From Elusimicrobiales bacterium (GTDB lineage: Bacteria > Elusimicrobiota > Elusimicrobia > Elusimicrobiales > Elusimicrobiaceae): 6,532 bases of DNA. Positions within the stretch are counted from its first letter, which is position 1, and each line of letters begins with the position of its first letter. A program made the translations under genes and the position numbers. Of this stretch, positions 1-6,503 are shown one piece after another. The DNA lies in contig JAUNWB010000077.1 in NCBI GenBank assembly GCA_030540535.1, forward strand, positions 1-6,532, written 5' to 3'. Below the pieces are notes generated by a model that did no database searches, had not been told where the DNA came from, and was given only the letters and a program-made list of their open reading frames with translations.

Positions 1-875
1 TCCGCTAAGGAAGCCGTTGCAAATACTTTTATTTCCGGTATCCAGTGAAAAATGGTGTGCCTAATTTCGTCCTCTCCCGTAGCGCGGCAGGCAATAATCA
101 GGCTGCCGTCGGGGCGTTCCTCTGTTATTTGTTGCAACGGAAAATATTTTTTTACTTTAAAATACTTGGCTATTTTGGCCGAAGCATGCAGCGTTACTTC
201 CAGCTCCCGCGTTTTATCAAACCAGATGTTCGTGCCTTCGCGGATGATTTTTTCAATCTCGGCGTTGTATTTGAAAAACTTGCCCAAAGGTTTTACGGAC
301 GTAATCTTTTCCAAGCGGAATTTAAGCAGTTTGTCGTCGTCCGTCAGCGCCAAGAGGTACCAAAACCCCTCCACCCACAGCAGTTTGAGCGGCCGGACGG
401 GATAGCAGGCGCGTTTGCCGCCCTGGTAGCAAACTGTCGCTTTCTCCCGCGCGCGAATACAGGCGCTCAGTTCTTGGGTAGTAGCCGTATCGGGGTATTC
501 TTCGCCGCCGGAGAGCTTAATAAAAAACGGGCTGTCCTTTTCCGCACCGAGCAAGCGTTTTTTGAGCAACTCAAACGAATTTCCAAAGGCTTTTCCCAGT
601 GATTTGGCCATTTCGCTCATAAAAACAAGCATAGATGCTTCTTTATCGGACAAACGGGCCTTTTCCAGCGAAAAGCCTTCCATAAACGCGTACTCGCCCG
701 CGTGCGGGCAGTAAAGCGGAAATTCCGCCTCTTGTATCGTGTTCATATCGCGCTGCAGCGTGCGCAGAGATACACCCAATTCGGCCGCCATATCGGCCAA
801 GCAGACGGGGCCTTTATCCAAGGCGTTTAATTCGTATAACAAGCGGGTAATTTTGTTTTGCATTTCTTTTTGCAT
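1..875 (-). CDS. WYL-domain transcriptional regulator (HTH-WYL), C-terminus cut by the window edge
   Basis: A DNA-binding regulator reads leftward from an ATG at 875-873 and stays open for 291 codons to the window edge, so only the last residues are missing (the family is usually about 300-330 aa). Residues about 5-50 form an N-terminal winged helix-turn-helix, with a recognition-helix stretch LGVSLRTLQRDM near 33-44. The signature W172-Y173-L174 lies in GFWYLLAL, followed by the typical FRLEKITSV (R187) of the WYL core. Residues from about 225 fit the C-terminal WCX extension. The start is supported by GAGG at 885-888, nine bases upstream; a second Met at residue 5 is possible. In this family the WYL domain senses a ligand, often nucleic acid, and the proteins control DNA-damage, CRISPR or anti-phage genes. 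Its divergent position and the shared 91-base spacer suggest it controls itself and the operon at 967-3982; this is inference. The effector is unknown. Confidence 0.9.
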   Translation of the reverse strand, partial: MQKEMQNKITRLLYELNALDKGPVCLADMAAELGVSLRTLQRDMNTIQEAEFPLYCPHAGEYAFMEGFSLEKARLSDKEASMLVFMSEMAKSLGKAFGNSFELLKKRLLGAEKDSPFFIKLSGGEEYPDTATTQELSACIRAREKATVCYQGGKRACYPVRPLKLLWVEGFWYLLALTDDDKLLKFRLEKITSVKPLGKFFKYNAEIEKIIREGTNIWFDKTRELEVTLHASAKIAKYFKVKKYFPLQQITEERPDGSLIIACRATGEDEIRHTIFHWIPEIKVFATASLA

Positions 876-896
876 AGTTAAAGACCTCTTTCTCAC

Positions 897-944
897 ATGA
901 TAGCAGAAAAAGACGACAATAAGCTGTCGTTCGCAGATTGTAAA
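897..944 (-). promoter_or_regulatory. Candidate promoters for the WYL regulator
   Basis: Read on the minus strand, TTTACA (939-944) and TATTGT (916-921) are separated by exactly 17 bases, matching the sigma-70 boxes at 5/6 and 4/6. Transcription would start near 909. A second option is the extended -10 TGCTATCAT (897-905), which differs from TGnTATAAT at one base and would start near 890, leaving a short leader with the GAGG site. Both overlap the inverted repeat at 913-930. I cannot tell which is used. The plus-strand promoter for the operon is less clear: CTCACA (892-897), 17 bases, GACAAT (915-920) is only a 4/6 plus 4/6 match. Confidence 0.45.
913..930. promoter_or_regulatory. Candidate operator, inverted repeat ACGACA-N6-TGTCGT
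   Basis: The arms ACGACA (913-918) and TGTCGT (925-930) are perfectly complementary around a 6-base spacer. This is the dyad form expected for a dimeric regulator. The site lies in the divergent spacer, covers the -10 of one minus-strand promoter candidate and the -35 zone of the other, and also covers the best weak plus-strand -10. Binding there could therefore repress both directions. No T-run follows it, so it is not a terminator. That the WYL protein binds it is inference. A second, smaller dyad, CTGTT-N3-AACAG (945-957), overlaps the ribosome binding site of the downstream gene. Confidence 0.4.
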
Positions 945-966
945 CTGTTTTTAACAGGAGAATCTT

Positions 967-2427
967 ATGGAAGATAATATTAAAATAAACAGTAACAAAG
1001 CGAGGTCCCTCAAAAGTTCGGCCGTGGAAGAACTGCTGAATCTTTGTACAAATAAAGACAAAACGGACTGCCTAAATAAACTGGATCTTTGGCAAAAGAA
1101 ATATCAAAAGGAGCTGCCTGCGCTGTTTACGGAGCGGATAGATCCTCTTACGCCGGAGGAATGGTTTTGTATCGGGTGGGCCGCTTATCAAACCTTACTG
1201 GGGAAAAGATTTTCTTCCAACCGCGAGCATTTAATAACCACTTTGCTGGAAGGAAATCTCTGCTCGTTAATGCAGTTGGGGAAGATTTTTGGCGCGGAAA
1301 ACCAGTTGTTCCGCTGTTCCATTTTGACCGAAGAAAAGGAAGGTATCCGTTTAAACCCCGATTATTTTAATGCGCTGTTTGGATTCTCGCTCCGGCCAAG
1401 TTTAGGCTTGGCGCGCGAAACGTCTCCCGACGACAAACAAGAAACCGAAGAAAAAGAAAAATTTACGGTTCCGCTCGATTTAGCGGAGCGGGTAAAACAG
1501 TACGTCGTCGGGCAGGAGCAGGCGGTGGACGCTTTATGCGCGGCGGTGTACGAGCATTATATGCGGGTACAGGCGGGTGAAAACGGGAGCAAAACCAACG
1601 TCCTTTTGTTAGGTCCTACGGGAACGGGTAAAACATTCCTGTGCCATACCGTGGCAAAACTGCTCAAGGCTCCGTTTCTTGACGTTAATATCACGCAGTA
1701 TTCCCAAACGGGGTATGTGGGGGACAGCATTTCCGACATTTTACGCAGTTTGCGTACCAAAATTTCCGATATGCACGGGAATGTTTTTCCGTTCAGCCTC
1801 GTGTACATAGATGAAATTGACAAACTGCGCTGTTTCAGCCAAGACGCAGCGGACGTCCGCGGGCGCGGCGTGCAGGAAGAGCTGCTCAAAATGCTGGAAG
1901 GCGCGGACTATACGTGCGCGGAAGGACGCTTTTCGCCGCGAAAGCGGTACGACATCTCCCGCGTGTTATTTATTGCCGGAGGAGCCTTTGTAGGGTTGGA
2001 TAAAATTATCGCCAAGCGAACGCGTGCGGGTGGTATCGGGTTTGCGGCAGGCAAAACAAAATCCGTTTCAGCCGATATTCAAGCGCGGGATTTGGAGGAA
2101 TACGGACTGCTGCCGGAACTGGTGGGACGCTTCGGGCTGAGATCGTATTTAAAGCCGCTCTCCGAAGAAGATTTAACCGCTATTTTAAGCGGCGGAAAAG
2201 ATAATGTACTCGCGCAGTATAAGCGGATTTTTGCCAAAGCGGGCATTCGGCTGACGGTTCCTAAAAGTACGCTCACGAAAATTGCGCGGCAGGGGCTGTC
2301 CTGCCAGACGGGAGCGCGCGGGTTAAAGAACGTACTCAGCGGCGTACTGGGGCCCGCTTTGCTGTCGGCCAAAAAAAGCGGTAAAACGCGGGTTGTATTA
2401 ACGCCGCAAATGCTGGAGGAAAAATGA
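967..2427 (+). CDS. ClpX-like AAA+ unfoldase without the zinc-binding domain
   Basis: This 486-residue protein is an ATP-driven unfoldase of the ClpX family. The AAA+ module starts near residue 168 and lines up with ClpX throughout: VVGQEQAV box (180-187), Walker A GPTGTGKT (216-223), pore-1 loop GYVG (249-252), Walker B LVYIDE (278-283), GVQEELLKMLEG (301-312), a pore-2-like RKR (325-327) where ClpX has RKH, GGAFVGLDK (338-346), the ClpP-docking motif IGF (357-359), an arginine finger in PELVGRF (R388) and sensor-2 GAR (449-451). Canonical ClpX begins with a four-cysteine zinc domain; here residues 1-167 are unrelated, probably helical, with scattered cysteines and no CxxC, ending in an acidic linker (about 151-165). 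I do not recognise this N-domain; it may choose substrates. The start at 967 has AGGAG six bases upstream. The stop overlaps the next start by four bases. This is probably a specialised paralogue, not the housekeeping clpX; a ClpP partner is inferred from the IGF loop. Confidence 0.88.
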   Translation: MEDNIKINSNKARSLKSSAVEELLNLCTNKDKTDCLNKLDLWQKKYQKELPALFTERIDPLTPEEWFCIGWAAYQTLLGKRFSSNREHLITTLLEGNLCSLMQLGKIFGAENQLFRCSILTEEKEGIRLNPDYFNALFGFSLRPSLGLARETSPDDKQETEEKEKFTVPLDLAERVKQYVVGQEQAVDALCAAVYEHYMRVQAGENGSKTNVLLLGPTGTGKTFLCHTVAKLLKAPFLDVNITQYSQTGYVGDSISDILRSLRTKISDMHGNVFPFSLVYIDEIDKLRCFSQDAADVRGRGVQEELLKMLEGADYTCAEGRFSPRKRYDISRVLFIAGGAFVGLDKIIAKRTRAGGIGFAAGKTKSVSADIQARDLEEYGLLPELVGRFGLRSYLKPLSEEDLTAILSGGKDNVLAQYKRIFAKAGIRLTVPKSTLTKIARQGLSCQTGARGLKNVLSGVLGPALLSAKKSGKTRVVLTPQMLEEK

Positions 2428-3275
2428 TTAGAAAACTTGAAACGATTGTTTTGGCGGCACCTACCGTCCGTATCAACCGTATTTATCCGGCATATAAAGC
2501 ATTTTACGAGCGTTTTTGCGCGGCGGCGGTGCCGTTCCACCCCATCAAAACGTTTGCGCTGCCTGATGTTTGGGTTCGGGATTTTCTGCCCGTTCAAAAC
2601 AGGCGGACGGGGAAATTATATCAACCTTTTTTTAATCCCTGCTATGCCAATTACACATTCGTTTTTACATCGGTCATACGCCAAGCGGCGGAAAAGTGGC
2701 TCCCCGCCCCCAGTTGCGAAGTACAAATTGACGGCGGCAATATGATTTGGGGGCCGAATCAAACGCTCTTTTGTTTGGAACGGCCCGCTATCTTTCGCAA
2801 ATCCGTGCGCGGGGAGCAGGGGTTTGTGGAATATGAACTCAAACGGGCGACAGGGGCGAAAAAAATCGTCTGGCTGCCGCGCGAAACGGGGGATAAAATC
2901 GGCCATATAGACGGATTTATGCAATTTGTCGGGAACACTCTTTTGGTCAGCGACGAACGCTTTGACCCTTATTTAAAAAGCCTGCTGGAGCGGCGGCTGT
3001 CCATAGTAGGGGCCGCCTGTCCCAATATCCAGATCCGTTTTTTACCCTGCGTTCCCGATACGGCGGACAAAACGGGGTTAAGCGCGCGGGGGATATATGT
3101 GAATTTTTTGGAAACTTCACGCGCGATTTTTGTACCGCAATACGGTTTACCGCAGGATACTGCGGTTATTGGTATAATGAAAGAAATTTCACCCAAACCG
3201 ATTATGGCGGTAGATTGTACAGCCGTTTCCCGCTACGGCGGCGCGATACATTGTTTAACTAAGGAGTATGTATGA
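2424..3275 (+). CDS. Agmatine/peptidyl-arginine deiminase family protein
   Basis: This 283-residue cytosolic protein (no signal peptide or membrane segment seen) belongs to the guanidino-group-modifying fold, close to agmatine deiminase (AguA) and the Porphyromonas-type peptidyl-arginine deiminase. The active-site blocks occur in order: WVRD (50-53, D53), DGGN (103-106), GHID (160-163, H161 and D163) and GGAIHC (272-277, nucleophile C277). All catalytic positions I can place are kept, so an active hydrolase is likely; the family converts a guanidino group to a ureido group and releases ammonia. AguA is usually about 340-380 aa, so this is a compact member with shortened loops, and the substrate (agmatine, free or protein arginine, or another) cannot be called. 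GGAGG at 2415-2419 precedes the ATG by four bases. The start overlaps the unfoldase stop and its stop overlaps the next start, so the three genes are probably translationally coupled. A polyamine-pathway role is possible, but no arginine decarboxylase or N-carbamoylputrescine gene is in view. Confidence 0.8.
   Translation: MIRKLETIVLAAPTVRINRIYPAYKAFYERFCAAAVPFHPIKTFALPDVWVRDFLPVQNRRTGKLYQPFFNPCYANYTFVFTSVIRQAAEKWLPAPSCEVQIDGGNMIWGPNQTLFCLERPAIFRKSVRGEQGFVEYELKRATGAKKIVWLPRETGDKIGHIDGFMQFVGNTLLVSDERFDPYLKSLLERRLSIVGAACPNIQIRFLPCVPDTADKTGLSARGIYVNFLETSRAIFVPQYGLPQDTAVIGIMKEISPKPIMAVDCTAVSRYGGAIHCLTKEYV
3170..3178 (+). promoter_or_regulatory. Candidate internal promoter, extended -10 TGGTATAAT
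   Basis: A perfect extended -10 element, TGGTATAAT, lies inside the 3' end of the deiminase gene, about 94 bases before the start of the AT-rich third gene. Transcription would begin near 3185. There is no good -35 at 17 bases (CCGCAG at 3150-3155), but extended -10 promoters often need none. It could give the third gene its own expression apart from the operon. It may also be a chance match, since these bases encode Ile-Gly-Ile-Met. Confidence 0.35.
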
Positions 3276-3982
3276 CGTTAAATGAAAAATTCCAAACCTT
3301 TAAGAAAAACTCTTCCAATATACCGCAGGCTTTTGATAAGATGGCTCAATATATTTTTAATAATTGTTATTTAGAAGCCAACGGGAAAAAATATGATTTT
3401 ACTGAAATAGAATTTTATTATTATCAAGAGAAGACCCATGAAGATAATTATACCTATGGTAAAGCAAAAAATGATCCAAATTCACCGCAATTAACTAGTG
3501 ATCAGTGTTATTTCCATCCTTCAGGTTTTGATCTGACATTCGGCTCCACAACAGAATACGGAGGAATTTTGGTCCGCGGACTCCGCGACGAAAATGGACA
3601 GTATATTTCCGGTCCCATTAATTGTGCAGAAACGATATCGGGCCATGTTCCGTATTCTTCAAAAAAAGAAAACAAATGTCCAATTTTGCATTGTTCGCAA
3701 CAAGAAAAGACCTCTCCTTATGCTTATTATGAGAACCATATTTACAAAGGGCCTCGTATTAATTTAAACGCAAAAGGCCCTTTCAGATGGGCTTTATACC
3801 GTTATATTGTTGATTTTAAACCAAGCCACCATTTTAAAGAAAAAGAAACCGTGTTTGCTGCTTCCGCCATTTTAGCGCAACGTGAGGGAAAAACACTTTC
3901 CTTATCTGGGTACACTAATGATACTATCTGTAGATTAAAGAAAAACAAACCAGAAATATGGCAGCTTTTGAATCAAAAATAA
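3272..3982 (+). CDS. Uncharacterised protein with alkyladenine-DNA-glycosylase-like motif order
   Basis: This 236-residue soluble protein is not a named family that I can call with certainty. Its motifs follow the order of AAG/Mpg, the DNA glycosylase that removes alkylated purines. EIEFY (45-49) matches the catalytic EtEaY block, with E47 at the place of human E125 and Y49 at Y127. EDNYTY (57-62) resembles DxxSH but has Y62 instead of the histidine. YFHPSG (80-85) and ILVRGL (99-104, R102) resemble the G.YVY and VLIRAL blocks, and GPRINL (160-165) with ALYRYIV (174-180) resembles GPRIGI and PWRFyV. The asparagine of the AAG pocket is not evident, so activity is uncertain. The start has AAGGAG at 3261-3266 and overlaps the deiminase stop by four bases; an ATG at 3268 opens only five codons. 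By hand count 235 of 660 bases (3301-3960) are G or C, 36% against about 50% next door, which suggests a separate origin. DNA repair, DNA modification sensing or a non-enzymatic role are all possible. Confidence 0.75.
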   Translation: MTLNEKFQTFKKNSSNIPQAFDKMAQYIFNNCYLEANGKKYDFTEIEFYYYQEKTHEDNYTYGKAKNDPNSPQLTSDQCYFHPSGFDLTFGSTTEYGGILVRGLRDENGQYISGPINCAETISGHVPYSSKKENKCPILHCSQQEKTSPYAYYENHIYKGPRINLNAKGPFRWALYRYIVDFKPSHHFKEKETVFAASAILAQREGKTLSLSGYTNDTICRLKKNKPEIWQLLNQK

Positions 3983-3984
3983 AC

Positions 3985-4009
3985 AACTCCCCGCATTTAG
4001 CGGGGAGTT
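3985..4009. terminator. Bidirectional rho-independent terminator
   Basis: A perfect 10-bp stem, AACTCCCCGC (3985-3994) and GCGGGGAGTT (4000-4009), closes a 5-base loop ATTTA. Going rightward it runs into TTTCTATTT. On the minus strand it runs into GTTTATTTTT. It begins two bases after the stop codon of the plus-strand operon and one base past the stop of the convergent helicase gene, so it can end transcription from both sides in a 28-base gap. Confidence 0.9.
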
Positions 4010-4010
4010 T

Positions 4011-6503
4011 CTATTTAATCTTTACCACTTGCCCGCTGACGGGATAATAAACCAGCTGGTCCAGCACAGTATGCCCCGCTTGCTTTAACGCGCGCGTATA
4101 GCAGTTAAACTGCCCCGCGTAGTGTCCGGCGTAGTGTTTGTCCTGCGGATCTAATACGGTGTTATCTGCACCCGGATAGGTTTTGTAGTCCACCAGCACG
4201 CAACCTTTCGGCGTTTGGTATACAAGGTCCATACTGCCCGTAAAAATCTGACCGTTTTCGGTATATTTAAAACCCATTTCACGGTGGATTTTCTCCGGCG
4301 CACCGTACGTTTGCACCAAATAATCCATTAGGTTGGCGTACGATTTTTCAATGGCACACACGTCAGGCAGCTGGGCTTTTAAACCGTGCGCTTGAATGAT
4401 TTTTCCCGTCAGTTCAGAGTTAGCCTGTACACAAAATATTTGATGGATACACGTTCCGACGGCCTGCATATCCACCCCCGCGCCCAACGGAATACGGCAG
4501 CCAAATTTTGTTTGCAGCGCCGCTTCAGCCGTTTGAGTTTGTTGGCTGGGCTGTTGGTCCCGCAAAGCAAATGCTTGCGGAGATTTCGCCCATTTAAAAA
4601 CAACAGGTTCCTTTTCCGGCCAGATGAAAGTTTCGCTTTCTTCGGCAGTAATCGTCGGCAAACGGTTAAATGGTATGCCCGTACCCAATAAATCGCACGC
4701 GGAAGCGTCCTCCGGCACATTTACTTCAAGCCCCAGTTGGGTAAACCATTTCAGCGGTTCTTTTCCCGTTAAAGCAAAGAACATTTTGTTTTTGGCACGC
4801 GTCATACCGACGTACAACAATCGGGCGGATTCCGCTAAAATCCGTTGGCAGGCAGTGTTAAATTCGGGCATTTCCAAAAGCGCAGGTTTAAGGATTTCCG
4901 GCACTGTCTTTTTGGCGCCAAACACCCATGGCAGAAACGTGATAAACCGTCTGGGATATAAGTTGTCTGCCCCCGGTTGCTGCACGTTTGCGCTGTGTAC
5001 GCCATAAATTTCCTGCCGAATCAGTTTGTCTTCGTTTATTGGGTCATCATCGAGCGAACACAAAACAACCGTGTTCCATTGTAACCCCTTGGAGGTATGG
5101 TACGTAAGCAGCTGAATACCTTGTCCGTCCTCGGCCACGGGCGGGGCGAGCAAGATTAAATAGTCAATAAACCCGGTGAGGGTGGAAGCGATAGTCAGCT
5201 GTAAACAATGGTCCTCGTATTGTACGGCCAAATCTTTCAATAACTGCAGATTGGCCAACCGCTGGGAAGCGCGGCCCCAACGGCGCACAACACCGGGCAA
5301 ATCCAGTTCTGTAATGACTGTCGCCACAAGCCCGCCTACCGCTTGTTGCTGCCAAATGGGCTTTTTGTTTAGAATCGTTTGAATCATAGGCAGATTTGTC
5401 AGCCACTCCTGTTTTTCGGGCGACAAATCGGCGTTCCATTGGAGTTTATCATCCAACACCGTTCCCACCGAGTACCCTTGCTCTGTTAAAAAAGCGATTT
5501 TTGCCTTGGCTAAATTATTTTTAGGGTCCACCAAAAGCGATAAAACAGCCGTCAGCAATTCCGTTTCTTTGTATTCGGCCAGTTTGCCTCCTGCACGGCC
5601 GACAGGTAAACCGTATTCGGTTAAAAATTCGGACAGAGTGTCTAACGTATTATTTTTGCGCGCCAGGACGGCGATGTCTTTTGTTTCGGCGGTTTGGGCG
5701 AGTTGCGCCACCTGTGCGGCCAACGCTTTTAAATAGCTTTTCTCGCTTCTGCCGTCAGAGGGAAGATTCCAATAGCCCAACTCTCCTCTGCCTTCTTTTT
5801 GAGGCTTCCGGCCTACTTTTAATTCGATTTGCCGCGCCGGAATTTGCGGCGTAAACACGCGCGTAAATACGCGGTTGGCCGTTTCCACCAAATCGGCGAG
5901 TGAACGGTAAGACGTATCCAGCGTATCGGTTTGGCAATTCGGCGCGCCGGAGGAAATAATACCGCTGACGGCCTGGGTCAGCTCGGTGTCGCTCCCGCGA
6001 AAGCCGTAAATGGCCTGTTTGGTGTCGCCCACCCAAACGGAGCCTTGCATCAAGTCGGACAAGCGGTCAAATATTTTTACCTGGATAGGGGAACAGTCTT
6101 GAAATTCGTCCACGAACAAGTATTTATAGCTGGCCCGGATTTCCTTTTCCACTTCGGGCAGGTATAGCAAGTCCAGCATATATTTTTCCATATCGTTGTA
6201 GTCCAGCAGCTGTTTGTCGCGTTTATAATCGGCAAATTGTTTGCGCCAGCGCGCGGCGAGCGTAAACAGCAAGTTGACGAATTTCTCCTGCCAAACATAT
6301 ACTTCCCGGCTGTTCCATAATAAAGCCAGCTCCTCTTCCGCTTTTTTAACGGCGGGTTCTTTGTGGTATTTTTGAGGCAATTCGGCTAAAAAGCACAATA
6401 CGTCAAACAGCCAGCCGACGCTGTTTTTGTTTTCCCGTCTTTCTAATTGGGAAATGACCTGCAGCCGTTTTTGGCTCGAAGCGCTGGGTTTATCCTGCTC
6501 AAT
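4011..6503 (-). CDS. RecB/AddA-like helicase-nuclease, N-terminal part missing (interrupted by a TAG)
   Basis: This is the C-terminal part, 830 codons, of an ATP-dependent helicase-nuclease that would process DNA double-strand ends for recombination and attack foreign DNA. Residues here count from a TTG codon at 6398, the first start-like codon (795 aa). Seen in order: LLDYNDME (64-71), motif II FVDEFQD (95-101), motif III GDTKQAIYGFRGSD (124-137), motif IV YRS (164-166), motif V LLTYHTSKGLQW (430-441), motif VI LLYVGMTRAK (527-536), then a RecB-type PD-(D/E)XK nuclease with H652, E707, D724 (GSMD), D737-Y-K739 and Q763/Y767. No iron-sulfur cysteine set is evident. Walker A (motif I) is absent and should lie beyond the right edge; AddA is about 1,200 aa. 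The frame is open back to 6503, then meets TAG. Neither the TTG nor the first ATG (in DYNDM) has a good ribosome binding site, and a protein without motif I could not drive the helicase. It ends in TAG at 4011-4013 beside the terminator. Whether an AddB partner lies nearby is outside the window. Confidence 0.85.
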   Translation of the reverse strand: MEQDKPSASSQKRLQVISQLERRENKNSVGWLFDVLCFLAELPQKYHKEPAVKKAEEELALLWNSREVYVWQEKFVNLLFTLAARWRKQFADYKRDKQLLDYNDMEKYMLDLLYLPEVEKEIRASYKYLFVDEFQDCSPIQVKIFDRLSDLMQGSVWVGDTKQAIYGFRGSDTELTQAVSGIISSGAPNCQTDTLDTSYRSLADLVETANRVFTRVFTPQIPARQIELKVGRKPQKEGRGELGYWNLPSDGRSEKSYLKALAAQVAQLAQTAETKDIAVLARKNNTLDTLSEFLTEYGLPVGRAGGKLAEYKETELLTAVLSLLVDPKNNLAKAKIAFLTEQGYSVGTVLDDKLQWNADLSPEKQEWLTNLPMIQTILNKKPIWQQQAVGGLVATVITELDLPGVVRRWGRASQRLANLQLLKDLAVQYEDHCLQLTIASTLTGFIDYLILLAPPVAEDGQGIQLLTYHTSKGLQWNTVVLCSLDDDPINEDKLIRQEIYGVHSANVQQPGADNLYPRRFITFLPWVFGAKKTVPEILKPALLEMPEFNTACQRILAESARLLYVGMTRAKNKMFFALTGKEPLKWFTQLGLEVNVPEDASACDLLGTGIPFNRLPTITAEESETFIWPEKEPVVFKWAKSPQAFALRDQQPSQQTQTAEAALQTKFGCRIPLGAGVDMQAVGTCIHQIFCVQANSELTGKIIQAHGLKAQLPDVCAIEKSYANLMDYLVQTYGAPEKIHREMGFKYTENGQIFTGSMDLVYQTPKGCVLVDYKTYPGADNTVLDPQDKHYAGHYAGQFNCYTRALKQAGHTVLDQLVYYPVSGQVVKIK

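Noticed and set aside
45..602. Plus-strand open frame of 185 codons
   Set aside because: It lies wholly opposite the WYL regulator, has no domain sense and no ribosome binding site, and its translation is the shadow of a well-matched minus-strand gene.
2079..2597. Minus-strand open frame of 172 codons across the unfoldase-deiminase junction
   Set aside because: It is antisense to two genes with clear family motifs and has no recognisable domain.
3572..3581. Perfect palindrome GTCCGCGGAC in the AT-rich gene
   Set aside because: It is a single short site within coding sequence with no partner copy or promoter nearby.
3746..3783. Inverted repeat AAAGGGCC / GGCCCTTT with a 22-base loop
   Set aside because: It sits inside the third gene, the loop is long and neither side is followed by a T-run, so it is not a terminator; probably chance.
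4011..4013. Genome-wide amber reassignment to explain the internal TAG
   Set aside because: The same gene ends in TAG at the edge of a strong terminator; reading through it would run into the hairpin, so TAG acts as a normal stop here.
6396..6398. TTG as the true start of the helicase-nuclease
   Set aside because: No ribosome binding site precedes it, the frame remains open and protein-like for 35 codons upstream, and a start here would leave out the ATP-binding motif I.
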